Positions 25,138 through 33,249 of a stretch of 64,000 bases of DNA are shown here, in pieces; position 1 is the first letter of the stretch; each line of letters starts with the position of its first letter. Origin of the DNA: Ancylobacter tetraedralis (GTDB taxonomy: Bacteria > Pseudomonadota > Alphaproteobacteria > Rhizobiales > Xanthobacteraceae); assembly GCF_014195655.1 (NCBI RefSeq), contig NZ_JACICD010000001.1, positions 1 through 64,000 of the forward strand. Reading direction: 5' to 3'. The translations under genes were made by a program, and so were the position numbers. The notes beneath the pieces were generated by a model. That model was not told the DNA's origin. It worked only from the letters and a program-made list of their open reading frames with translations, and ran no database searches.

Positions 25138-26014
25138 TGACGAGGTGGCCGGCGGCTATAACTTCGCCTATCTCGACGAGCAGACCAAGCGCATGGTCCG
25201 CCGGGCGATCCTCAAGGCGGTGTGCATTCCCGGCCACCAGGTGCCGTTCGGCAGCCGCGAGATGCCCTTGCCGGCGGGATGGGGTACCGGCGGGCTGCAG
25301 GTGACGGCGAGCGTGATCGGGCCGGACGACGTGCTGAAGGTCATCGACCAGGGCACGGATGCGGCGACCAATGCGGTGAGCATCCGCGCCTTCTTCCGGC
25401 GCGTGGCCGGCCTCGCCACCACCGAGCGCACCCGCGAGGCGAGCCTCATTCAGACCCGCCACCGCATCCCCGAGACGCCGCTGACCGAGGAGCAGATCCT
25501 CGTGTTGCAGGTTCCCCAGCCCGAGCCGCTGCGCCAGCTGGTGCCGCGCGGGGCAGCGGCGCGGCGCCTGCACGCCTTCGCCGATTACGGCGTGATGTAT
25601 GTGAAGCTCTATGAGGACATCGCCCGCTTCGGCCGGGTGACGCTGGCCTATGACTATCCGGTGCTGGTCAATGGGCGCTATCTCGCCTCGCCCTCGCCGA
25701 TCCCGCGCTTCGATAACCCGAAGCTGGACAACAGCCGGGCGCTGTCGCTATTCGGTGCCGGGCGCGAGCGGCGGCTCTATGCCATCCCGCCCTATACGCG
25801 GGTCGCGAGCCTCGATTTCGGGGACCATCCCTTCGAGGTGCAGCGCTGGAGCGTCGGCTGCGCGCTGTGCGGCTCGCGCGCGAGCTATCTCGACGAGATC
25901 GGCAGCGGCGGGCCGGGCGCGCGCATGTTCGTCTGCTCCGACACCGACTATTGCGAAGAGCGCCGCGAGGCGAGCGCGCCGGCGCGCCGCGCGGCCGGGG
26001 GAGGAAGGCCATGA
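25124..26014 (+). CDS. phnJ: PhnJ, radical-SAM C-P lyase catalytic subunit
   Basis: A 296-residue protein with the full PhnJ cysteine pattern near residues 245-275: CALC, then 21 residues, then CSDTDYC (C-x2-C-x21-C-x5-C). This is the same spacing as the E. coli enzyme, where these cysteines bind the 4Fe-4S cluster and provide the thiyl radical residue. Other family segments are NFAYLDEQTKRMVRRAILKA, VPFGSREMPLPAGWGTGG and IPPYTRVASLDFGDHPFEVQ. It cleaves the C-P bond of ribosyl phosphonate 5-phosphate, releasing an alkane and ribose 1,2-cyclic phosphate 5-phosphate. All four cysteines being intact suggests an active enzyme. Confidence 0.97.
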   Translation: MIPNDDEVAGGYNFAYLDEQTKRMVRRAILKAVCIPGHQVPFGSREMPLPAGWGTGGLQVTASVIGPDDVLKVIDQGTDAATNAVSIRAFFRRVAGLATTERTREASLIQTRHRIPETPLTEEQILVLQVPQPEPLRQLVPRGAAARRLHAFADYGVMYVKLYEDIARFGRVTLAYDYPVLVNGRYLASPSPIPRFDNPKLDNSRALSLFGAGRERRLYAIPPYTRVASLDFGDHPFEVQRWSVGCALCGSRASYLDEIGSGGPGARMFVCSDTDYCEERREASAPARRAAGGGRP

Positions 26015-26790
26015 GCCGGGCGGTGGTGCTGAGGGCCAGCGGCCTTCGCAAGGTTTTCGGCGGGCGGGTCGTCGCCTGCGCCGACATTGATTTCGAGCTC
26101 GCGGCGGGCGAGGTGGTCGGCATCGTCGGCGAAAGCGGCTCGGGCAAGTCCACCCTGTTGCGTTGTCTCGCCGGCCTTGCCGCACCGGATGCCGGCACGG
26201 TCGAGATCGCCATCGATGGCGGCGAGCGGGTCGACCTGTGGCAGCTTGACGAGGTCGCCCGCGCGCAGGCGCTGCGCTCCGCGCTCGGTCTCGTGCACCA
26301 GAACCCGCGTGACGGGCTGAAGCTCGGCATCAGCGCCGGCGGCAATGTCGCCGAGCCGCTCATGGTGTCGGGCATCCGCCATTACGGCCGGCTGCGCGAG
26401 GTCGCGCTCGACTGGCTGGAGCGCGTCGAGGTTCCGCGCCGCCGCATCGACGACCTGCCCTCCACCTTTTCCGGCGGCATGCAGCAACGGCTGCAGATCG
26501 CTCGCAGCCTCGCGCCGGGCCCACGCATTCTCCTGCTTGACGAGCCGACCGGCGGGCTCGACGTCTCGGTGCAGGCGCGCCTGCTCGACCTGTTGCGCTC
26601 GCTGGTGCGCGAACTCGGTGTCGCGGCATTGATCGTCACCCATGATCTCGGCGTTGCCCGCCTGCTGGCCGACCGCCTGCTGGTGATGCTGCGCGGACGG
26701 GTGATCGAGGCGGGCCTCGCCGACCAGGTGCTCGACGACCCGCAGGCGCCCTACACGCAGAAGCTCGTCGCTTCGATGCTGAGGATCTGA
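26011..26790 (+). CDS. phnK: PhnK, C-P lyase ABC-type ATPase
   Basis: A 259-residue ABC ATPase: Walker A GESGSGKST, signature FSGGMQQRLQIARSL, Walker B ILLLDEPTGGLDVSVQARL, switch VTHDLGVARLLADR. The stretch GLVHQNPRDGLKLGISAGGNVAEPLM is characteristic of PhnK. It binds the PhnGHIJ core through PhnJ and does not drive membrane transport. It overlaps phnJ by 4 bases and precedes phnL by 3 bases, the standard order. Confidence 0.95.
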   Translation: MSRAVVLRASGLRKVFGGRVVACADIDFELAAGEVVGIVGESGSGKSTLLRCLAGLAAPDAGTVEIAIDGGERVDLWQLDEVARAQALRSALGLVHQNPRDGLKLGISAGGNVAEPLMVSGIRHYGRLREVALDWLERVEVPRRRIDDLPSTFSGGMQQRLQIARSLAPGPRILLLDEPTGGLDVSVQARLLDLLRSLVRELGVAALIVTHDLGVARLLADRLLVMLRGRVIEAGLADQVLDDPQAPYTQKLVASMLRI

Positions 26791-26793
26791 CCG

Positions 26794-27492
26794 ATGGAAC
26801 CCTTAACGGACGCCATGGTCTGCCTGCGCGGGGTCGGAAAAAGCTTCACCTTCCACAGCCGCGGGCTGAGCGTGGAGGCGCTGCGCGGCGTCGACCTCGA
26901 GGTGCGGCGCGGTGAATGCGTCGCGCTGGACGGGCCTTCGGGGGCGGGCAAGAGCACGCTGATGCGCACCCTCTATGGCAACTACCTCGCGGGCGCCGGC
27001 ACGGTGCGGGTGCGGCATGGCGGCGAACTGATCAACATCGCCGGCGCCGATCCTCACATCATTCTGGAGGTCCGCCGAACGACACTGGGCTATATCAGCC
27101 AGTTCCTGCGTGTGCTGCCGCGCGTGCCGACGCTCGACATCGTCGCCGAGCCGCTCATCGCCATCGGCACGTCGCGCGAGGCGGCGCGGGAGCGTGCGGC
27201 CGAGCTTCTGGAAAAGCTCAACGTCGCTCCGGCGCTGTGGAGCCTGCCGCCGGCCACTTTTTCCGGCGGCGAGCAGCAGCGGGTCAACATCGCGCGCGGC
27301 TTCGCCGTTCCGTGTCCGATCCTGCTGCTCGACGAGCCGACCGCCTCGCTCGATGCGGCCAATGCCGACAGCGTCATCGCGCTCATCGAGGAAGCGCGCG
27401 CCCGCGGTACGGCGATGATCGGTATTTTCCACGACGCGCAGGTCAAGGCCCGCGTGGCGACGCGCCAGCTCACTCTTACTCGGTCATCGTGA
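26794..27492 (+). CDS. phnL: PhnL, C-P lyase ABC-type ATPase
   Basis: A 232-residue ABC ATPase: Walker A GPSGAGKSTLMRTLY, the PhnL-typical TLGYISQFLRVLPRVPTLDIVAEPL, signature FSGGEQQRVNIARGF, Walker B ILLLDEPTASLDAANADSV. PhnL acts with PhnG, H and I in nucleosidase-type transfer of phosphonate to ATP. It is the last gene of the operon; no phnM, phnN, phnO or phnP follows. The next gene is convergent and its stop lies only 7 bases away. Confidence 0.95.
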   Translation: MEPLTDAMVCLRGVGKSFTFHSRGLSVEALRGVDLEVRRGECVALDGPSGAGKSTLMRTLYGNYLAGAGTVRVRHGGELINIAGADPHIILEVRRTTLGYISQFLRVLPRVPTLDIVAEPLIAIGTSREAARERAAELLEKLNVAPALWSLPPATFSGGEQQRVNIARGFAVPCPILLLDEPTASLDAANADSVIALIEEARARGTAMIGIFHDAQVKARVATRQLTLTRSS

Positions 27493-27499
27493 AGGCCAT

Positions 27500-27733
27500 T
27501 CAGTCGCAGCGGAACGTCGACGCCGGCTGTCCGGCGGCGAGGACGAGGCTCTCGAGGATGCGCCGATAATGGGCGAAGGCGAGGCTGCCGCCGCGCTTGC
27601 CGGCGAAGATGAGCCAAGCCTCCTCGGGTATGGCTTCGCCGGGGCGTCGCATCTCCGCGGCGCGGGCTGCCGCGATCCGCTCGGGCGAGAAGCCTCGCGG
27701 TGTCGCCTCGAGCCCGTCGCAGGTCTCGCACAT
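27500..27733 (-). CDS. Small hypothetical protein, 77 residues
   Basis: A 77-residue protein: MCETCDGLEATPRGFSPERI, then AAARAAEMRRPGEAIPEEAW, then LIFAGKRGGSLAFAHYRRIL, ending STFRCD. It has one N-terminal CxxC pair (Cys2, Cys5) and a late Cys76, and no membrane span. The start at 27733 is preferred because upstream residues overlap the LVIVD gene. It begins 4 bases after that gene's stop, so it is translated from the same message, and it converges on phnL. I do not recognise a family; the link to phosphonate use is by location only. Confidence 0.6.
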   Translation of the reverse strand: MCETCDGLEATPRGFSPERIAAARAAEMRRPGEAIPEEAWLIFAGKRGGSLAFAHYRRILESLVLAAGQPASTFRCD

Positions 27734-27737
27734 GGCG

Positions 27738-28910
27738 TCAGCCGGTATATTCGAGAATGTGCATGCCGCCGCCATTGCGGTCGATGAGGTAGATGCGCCC
27801 CTCGGCATCGGTGCCCACATCGTTGGACTGTACGATGCTCTGCGCGCTGGTCGAGGCCGGGACGAAATGGCCGACCTCGACCGGGCGCAGGGGATCGCTC
27901 ACGTCAATCGCGCGCAGCCCGGCATTGAAATAGGTGAGGAAGACGATATTGGCCCACGGGCCGCTCGCCGTGATGCGCTCGATGATGTTGTGGGCGCCGA
28001 AGCGCCCGCCACGGCCGGCATATTTGTCGCGCTCGGGAAACCAGGTGGAGACCGGCACCGGGCGAGTCTCGTCCCGGATGTCGAGCACCCACATGAACTG
28101 ACTGTCGCGATAGACTTGCCGAGCGCGGGCCTCGTCCGTCACCACGAGATAGGGGCGGTCGCCGATCGGGCATGCCGTATGGGTCGCCCCGACGAAGGGT
28201 GGCGACCAGCTGACATGGCCAACGAGCTGCATCCGCGCGAGGTCGCTGCAATCGATCACCGCGACACCGCCGCCCCAGAAGGCGGCGAACATGCGGTTGC
28301 CCCGGATGATCGGCGGGCCGTGCAGAGTGCAGACGGTATCGGCCGGAACGGGATCGTTGCCGGGGGCGCCGCCCTCCATCTTCTGCCAGGGTAGCCCCCA
28401 GATGCCGACCACCTCCGGCCGGATCGGGTCGCGGATGTCGAGGGTCCAGATCACCCGGCGGTTCCACCCCTCGGCGTCATTGGGCAGCAGAGCGAGCTTG
28501 CGGTCGAGATCGACGCCGAAGCGGTGCGGGCCGCTGCCGGGCATGTCGAAGAAGCCGATCTGGCGCGGCTGCGCGGGATGGCTGATGTCGAAGATGAAGA
28601 AGCCGGGTCGCGCCACCCGTCCGGCCTCACCCGGCAGGCGATCGGCATTCACATAGAGGATGTTCTCCCCGGCATGCCGCAGCTTGTGCATGTGGATGCC
28701 GGGCGGCGCCTTGAACTCGAACACCTTGTGCGGGTGCCGGGGATCGCGCACGTCGTGCACGGTGAAGCCCTCGAACACGCCGGGATCGCGGCCACCGACG
28801 CCGCCGACATAGGCATGGCCAGCCACGATCTCGACCAGGCTGCCACGGCCCCAGGCGGCGGAGGGGTCATGGCCGAGGACACGGAAATTCCAGGCTTCTT
28901 GCGGGAACAT
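27738..28910 (-). CDS. LVIVD-repeat beta-propeller protein
   Basis: A 390-residue protein made of repeated blades of the type FTVHDVRDPRHPHKVFEF, FFIFDISHPAQPRQIGFFD, IWTLDIRDPIRPEVVGIWG, AVIDCSDLARMQLVGHV, WVLDIRDETRPVPVSTW and LRAIDVSDPLRPVEVGHFV. These match LVIVD repeats and predict a beta-propeller. No signal peptide is evident, so location is uncertain. Conserved His-rich spots (GIHMHKLRHAG, LHGPP, ATHTACP, AHNIIE) resemble metal-binding positions of selenium-binding-protein-like propellers, which is suggestive only. It is the middle gene of binding protein 3, LVIVD, 77-residue protein on the minus strand. Confidence 0.75.
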   Translation of the reverse strand: MFPQEAWNFRVLGHDPSAAWGRGSLVEIVAGHAYVGGVGGRDPGVFEGFTVHDVRDPRHPHKVFEFKAPPGIHMHKLRHAGENILYVNADRLPGEAGRVARPGFFIFDISHPAQPRQIGFFDMPGSGPHRFGVDLDRKLALLPNDAEGWNRRVIWTLDIRDPIRPEVVGIWGLPWQKMEGGAPGNDPVPADTVCTLHGPPIIRGNRMFAAFWGGGVAVIDCSDLARMQLVGHVSWSPPFVGATHTACPIGDRPYLVVTDEARARQVYRDSQFMWVLDIRDETRPVPVSTWFPERDKYAGRGGRFGAHNIIERITASGPWANIVFLTYFNAGLRAIDVSDPLRPVEVGHFVPASTSAQSIVQSNDVGTDAEGRIYLIDRNGGGMHILEYTG

Positions 28911-28986
28911 GCGGCGATGGGCTTTCAGGAGAGTGCAGGCGCGCTGCTGCCCGGCCGGGCGGCAGCTCTCGGGATCCTCTCGGCAA

Positions 28987-30246
28987 TCAGGGCAGCAGCG
29001 GTGTCACGCGCTCCATCATCGCCTTCTGGGCCTCCTGCGGATCGCGCTTGAGCGTGCTGACCTCGACCAGTATGTCCTCGATCTCCTTGGAGATGCGCGG
29101 GCCGTTGTCGCCGGGGAAGGCGTACCAGCCGGTGGTGACGGGCAGCTGCTTCACCGCCGTCATCTGCAGCGGGTTGTCGCGGTAGTAGTTGCCGAGCAGC
29201 GCCGGATCCTCGATCGCCTTCACATTGTTCGGCATGTAGCCGGTGAACCGGACGACGATGGTCTGCGCCTCGGGTCCGGTCATGAACTTCACATAGTCCC
29301 AGGCCGCGCGCTGGCGCGCCGGGTCGGTGGTGAAGATCATCGCGCAGGCACCACCGACCGGCACCCGGCCCTTCGCGCCCTCCAGCGGGATCGGCGCGGT
29401 GCGGGTTTCGAAGCGGCCGGCGATCTGCTTCTGCTGCTCGGTCAGCACGCTGCTGGTGGTGATGAGGATGCCGAGCGTGCCCGAGGCGAAGGACTGCCGC
29501 CACTGGCCGCGCGTCATGTCGACCTGTCCGGCCGCGCCGAAATCGTGAATGATCTGCAGCGCGCGCAGCGTCTCCGGGCCGTCGAACAGCAGCTTGGTCT
29601 CGTCGGTGTTCATCGGCGTGCCGCCGAGGCTGTTCAGCACGGCGAGGAAGCCCCAATTGCCGTCGCCCTTATAGTCGAGCGCGAGGCCCTGTAACTTGCT
29701 GTCGAGGGCGCTGATCTTGCGCCCGAGCGCGACGATGCCGGCCCAGTCCGCCGGAAGGTGGTCAGGATCGCCGCCGGCCCTGCGCACCAGATCGGCATTG
29801 AAATAGACGATCGGCGTCGAGGTGGAGAACGGTATGCCGTAGAGCTGGCTCTTGTAGCGGCAGGCATCGAGGCTGTTGCGGTCGTAGCCGAGCGCGGCGA
29901 AATCCGGTTCCGCGGCGAGCAGCGCGTCGAGCGGCACGGCGAGTTCGCGCTCGGCCATGATGCGGACGCGGCCATAGGCTTGGTACATCACGTCGGGCTG
30001 GGTGCCGGTGAGCGCGCTGCGTAGCGCGTACTGCGCCAGGTCGTCATAGTTCGCGGCGGCCGGCAGATAGGTCACCTCGATGTTCGGCAGCGTCTTGCGC
30101 AGAAGCTGCGTGGTCTCGTCATACATCTGACGATGATGTGGGACGGCCGTCGCCACGGTCAGCGTCACGTCGCCGGCCTTGGCGCCGACCGTCAAGGGCG
30201 CCGCGAGCGCCATGCCGATGAAAAGCAATCGCCGAGCGAGGCTCAT
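28987..30246 (-). CDS. Extracellular solute-binding protein 3
   Basis: A 419-residue family-1 solute-binding protein with a signal peptide (MSLARRLLFIGMALAAPLTVGAKA). The mature start DVTLTVATAVPHHRQMYDE is near-identical to binding protein 2. Other shared parts are LVRRAGGDPDHLPADWAGIV, DFGAAGQVDMTRGQWRQSFASG and VRFTGYMPNNVKAIEDPALL. It should bind the same ligand class as binding protein 2. It lies 158 bases downstream of the second phnF-type gene and 76 bases upstream of the LVIVD gene. No permease is adjacent; it probably shares the transporter at 11382-14304. Confidence 0.9.
   Translation of the reverse strand: MSLARRLLFIGMALAAPLTVGAKAGDVTLTVATAVPHHRQMYDETTQLLRKTLPNIEVTYLPAAANYDDLAQYALRSALTGTQPDVMYQAYGRVRIMAERELAVPLDALLAAEPDFAALGYDRNSLDACRYKSQLYGIPFSTSTPIVYFNADLVRRAGGDPDHLPADWAGIVALGRKISALDSKLQGLALDYKGDGNWGFLAVLNSLGGTPMNTDETKLLFDGPETLRALQIIHDFGAAGQVDMTRGQWRQSFASGTLGILITTSSVLTEQQKQIAGRFETRTAPIPLEGAKGRVPVGGACAMIFTTDPARQRAAWDYVKFMTGPEAQTIVVRFTGYMPNNVKAIEDPALLGNYYRDNPLQMTAVKQLPVTTGWYAFPGDNGPRISKEIEDILVEVSTLKRDPQEAQKAMMERVTPLLP
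29146..29274 (-). repeat. 129-bp identical inverted segment, copy in binding protein 3
   Basis: Reverse complement of 21302-21430, identical by eye over 129 bases. See the copy in binding protein 2. Confidence 0.8.
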
Positions 30247-30404
30247 CGTGAATTCTCCCGGTTCGCGACATTGGGCGGCGCCACCGACCGCGGCGCGAAA
30301 CTCCGCGCCGGCAATGACGGTGCCGTGTCAGGAAGCTGAGGATTGTCGGCACATCTCGCCGGGAGATTCCTGAATTCCGCGGGACTACGACCGCGAGGCT
30401 TCGA

Positions 30405-31118
30405 TCACTCGCTCGGCGAAATGACGAAGTCGAAATAGTCGGAGAGGATCTTGGTCACCACATGCTGCACCGGGATGCCGCTCGGATCGCTGTCCACCGT
30501 CACCAGCTCCATGATCGGTCGCCCGCGGCTGATGCCGAGCTCGCGCGCCTCTGGCTCGGAGGGAAGGCAGGCACGCAGATGCATCTCGTGGCGCGACACC
30601 TTGGCGATGCCGAGGCGCTGCATGGCCTCGGCGATCGACCCGGCATCCTCGATCATGCCGACGATGCCGTTGAGGCGGGGCAGCGGATAAGAGCTGACCG
30701 TGAGCGACACCGGTCGCCCGTCCATGGTGCACAGCGTGCGCACCCGCACCACGGGATGGCCGGAGGGCAGCATGAGCCCGGCCGCCACGGGACGCTCCGC
30801 CCTTGTCTCCGTTGCGGAGAGGATCCGCCGCTTCGGGCTGTGCCCGCTCCATTGCAGCACGCTGGTCATCCGTGCCGTCCGCGCCAGCCGGTAGGTCACG
30901 CGCGGCACGGCGACAGAGGCGCCCCGGCCATGCACGATGCGGATCAGCTCTTTCTCGTGCAGCCGCGCCAGCGCACGCCGGACTGTATTGCGATGGACGC
31001 CGAAGGAGGCGGCGAGCTGCTCCTCGCTGGGCAGCGGTGCACCCTCTGCGAGGCTGCCGCTGCGAATCCGCTTCTCCAGTTCGAACTGGACACGCTGCCA
31101 GAGTGGCGGACTAGCCAT
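30405..31118 (-). CDS. phnF: PhnF-type GntR/UTRA regulator, second copy
   Basis: A 237-residue paralogue of the regulator at 14636. The winged helix is LWQRVQFELEKRIRSGSLAE, GAPLPSEEQLAASFGVHRNT, VRRALARLHEKELIRIVHGRG. The UTRA domain contains GHPVVRVRTLCTMDGRPVSL and IPVQHVVTKILSDYFDFVIS. Recognition helices of the two are very similar (FxVHRxTVRRA), so they may bind related operators. It precedes binding protein 3 on the same strand with a 158-base gap containing several GC hairpins (for example CGGCGCG/CGCGCCG around 30,290-30,310). Confidence 0.87.
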   Translation of the reverse strand: MASPPLWQRVQFELEKRIRSGSLAEGAPLPSEEQLAASFGVHRNTVRRALARLHEKELIRIVHGRGASVAVPRVTYRLARTARMTSVLQWSGHSPKRRILSATETRAERPVAAGLMLPSGHPVVRVRTLCTMDGRPVSLTVSSYPLPRLNGIVGMIEDAGSIAEAMQRLGIAKVSRHEMHLRACLPSEPEARELGISRGRPIMELVTVDSDPSGIPVQHVVTKILSDYFDFVISPSE

Positions 31119-31224
31119 TGTGCCCCCTCGTGCTGACAGCTGTGGCCGGTCGATATCATCGGTGCTGGAGCATGATCCGGCGGGATCGAACCGATCCGTC
31201 GAATTATGCTCGATTGCGCAATCC

Positions 31225-31269
31225 AGAGTCTCTTCAGATCACCTGATTCGCCGGATCGGACGAGACTCT
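31225..31269. promoter_or_regulatory. Inverted repeat upstream of second phnF
   Basis: AGAGTCTC (31225-31232) and GAGACTCT (31262-31269) are perfect inverted arms 29 bases apart, about 110 bases upstream of the phnF2 start. They could be an operator or a short remnant repeat; the SDR remnant begins just beyond. Confidence 0.3.
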
Positions 31270-31294
31270 AGTTGAGCCAGGTGACAGATCGATT

Positions 31295-31969
31295 GTGACC
31301 ATCGGAATCGTGGCAATGCGCGGCTTTGCTGTCGGAGACAGGCTGCTACGCGCCGCATGGTCATTGAACGCACGTCGTTGCGCCCTGTCGGGTGCCGACG
31401 TTACCCGGGACGGTTACGCGGAAATGATCGCCGTCAACTATTTCGCCCCCTGGCTGCTGGCGGATACCTTGCGAAAAACCCTCGTGCAGTGCGCGCCATC
31501 GCGCGTCGTCACCGTTGGCTCGGAAGCCTCGCGCCAGAGCGGCGGTCTCGATATCGAGACGGACTTGCTCGACATCGCCCCCTTCACCGCACGGGGATCG
31601 TCGAGGATCTATGGCCGCACCAACCTCCTGGACATCATGTTTTCTCTCGAACTGGCCCGGCAACTGGGCGGGACGGGCGTCGCCGTCAATTGCCTGTGTC
31701 CCGGCTTCAACGTCACCTGGCTCGGCCGTGAGCTGAGCTTTGCTCGTCCGCTTGCCGCGGTGCTGAACTGGCTGGGCATTGGCAATCCCGAGCGAGGCGC
31801 AGGCGGGATCGTGCGGCGGGCCACGGATTCGGCTTTCGGCAAGCAGACCGGAGCGTATGTCTCGGCGAAGAACGCGCGACCGCTGACGCCTGTCGCCCCC
31901 GCCGATAGCGAGGAAGTACGGCGGCAATTATGGGAAAGGACGGCCGAGATCCTCTCCCGCTTCCGCTGA
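31295..31969 (+). pseudogene. SDR oxidoreductase remnant lacking the NAD-binding N-terminus
   Basis: The open frame of 224 residues matches a short-chain dehydrogenase only from about residue 35 (ADVTRDGYAEMIAVNYFAPWLL) to the C-terminus (VAVNCLCPGFNVTWLGREL). The Rossmann TGxxxGxG and NNAG segments are missing, and the first 34 residues do not look like SDR. The catalytic YxxxK is altered: SRIYGRTNLLDIMF has Asn where Lys is required. Both defects argue that it is inactive. It marks the end of the phosphonate island and suggests a recombination junction at about 31,300-31,400. Confidence 0.75.
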
Positions 31970-32176
31970 TGCCGTGCGGCATTCGGCGGCGCTTGCGTAG
32001 CCGTCGCGCCGAATATCGCGGCATGGCGCAGAATCGGCGGGATTGGCGGGCCATGTCCGACGAAGATGAGCACGACACTTACGCCGTAGCCCTCTACCCC
32101 CGAATTGGAGGCGATGGGCAAATGAAGTCAGGCGATGTAGACATATTTACCGCTTAATGATTACGGATCGTCCGAT

Positions 32177-33091
32177 TTGGACCCTCTCAGCGATATCATA
32201 GCCCTGCTGCGGCCGAACACGGCCATCTCCAAGCCCATCACCGGGCGGGGCCATTGGGGCGTTGGCTACGCGGCGCAGGATGCCCCCGGTTTCACGATCA
32301 TTCTGAAAGGCGCGTGCTGGATCGCGTTTGAAGGAGAGGAGCCCTGGAAGCTGGAAAAGGGCGCTTTTCTGCTCCTGCCATCCACCCCGGCTTTCACCTT
32401 GAGCAGTCATCCGGGCATGGGCTGCGAGCCGCGCGATCCGATGGATGTGCCGGTCCGCCATGGCGAGCCGGACGGCGAAGCGGAGTTCGAAGCACTCGGC
32501 GGCACATTCCGCATGGACGCCGTCAATGCGCCGCTCCTGCTCGCCCTGCTGCCGCGCATGATCCATATCCCGCACTCGGCCGGGCGATCGGCGCGGCTCG
32601 GCCGGATGATCGACCTCATCATGGACGAATGCAGCGGCGACGAGCCGGGCAAGGACATGATCCTCCAGCGCATGCTGGAGGTGCTGCTTGTCGAGGCTCT
32701 GCGCTGGCACGGCGTCACGCCCGATGATAACCGCGCCGGCCTTCTCAACGGCATGCGCGATCCGGCCCTGGTGCGCGTGCTCCGCGCCATGCACGCCGAT
32801 GTGCGCGCCGACTGGACGGTCGCCAGCCTCGCTCGGATCGCCGGGCAGTCTCGTTCCGCCTTCGCCGCGCGCTTCGGCGCGATTCTCGGGTGCGGCCCGA
32901 TCGAATATCTCGGCCGATGGCGGATGGCGTTGGCAAAAGACGCCCTGCTGCGCGGCGCAAAGTCCCTCGACAGGATTGCCGACGAGATCGGCTACGAATC
33001 CGCGAGCGCGTTCAGCACGGCTTTCCGCAAGCGGCTCGGCTGTCCGCCCGGGAAGTTTGCCCGGACCAGCGGCGTCGATGGCCTCGCATAG
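32177..33091 (+). CDS. AraC-family regulator with cupin N-terminus
   Basis: A 304-residue regulator starting at TTG 32177. The N-terminal half is a cupin-like ligand domain (GHWGVGYAAQDAPGFTIILK, GAFLLLPSTPAFTLSSHPGM). The C-terminal about 100 residues are the double helix-turn-helix of the AraC family: DWTVASLARIAGQSRSAFAARF, GPIEYLGRWRMALAKDALLR, SLDRIADEIGYESASAFSTAFRKRLGCPPGKF. The AraC_binding_2/cupin_6 subgroup often activates an adjacent SDR or reductase gene; here an intact SDR gene follows on the same strand 158 bases later and is the natural target. Confidence 0.9.
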   Translation: MDPLSDIIALLRPNTAISKPITGRGHWGVGYAAQDAPGFTIILKGACWIAFEGEEPWKLEKGAFLLLPSTPAFTLSSHPGMGCEPRDPMDVPVRHGEPDGEAEFEALGGTFRMDAVNAPLLLALLPRMIHIPHSAGRSARLGRMIDLIMDECSGDEPGKDMILQRMLEVLLVEALRWHGVTPDDNRAGLLNGMRDPALVRVLRAMHADVRADWTVASLARIAGQSRSAFAARFGAILGCGPIEYLGRWRMALAKDALLRGAKSLDRIADEIGYESASAFSTAFRKRLGCPPGKFARTSGVDGLA

Positions 33092-33249
33092 GATCGATCG
33101 GATACGACAGGGGTGCACTTCCGCTGCCGACCTGCCGGTCTGCTGACCTGCCGGATTGGACGATGGAAAATTAATGCTGGACTGCGGATTATAGAGCGTC
33201 TTGTTGCGCCCGCCTATCATCGACCCTCCGAACGCAAATGGAGGTTCGC

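Noticed and set aside
31277..31298. Pho box upstream of the second phnF
   Set aside because: Two TGTCAC-like heptamers occur but 14 bp apart instead of 11, and the first matches poorly.
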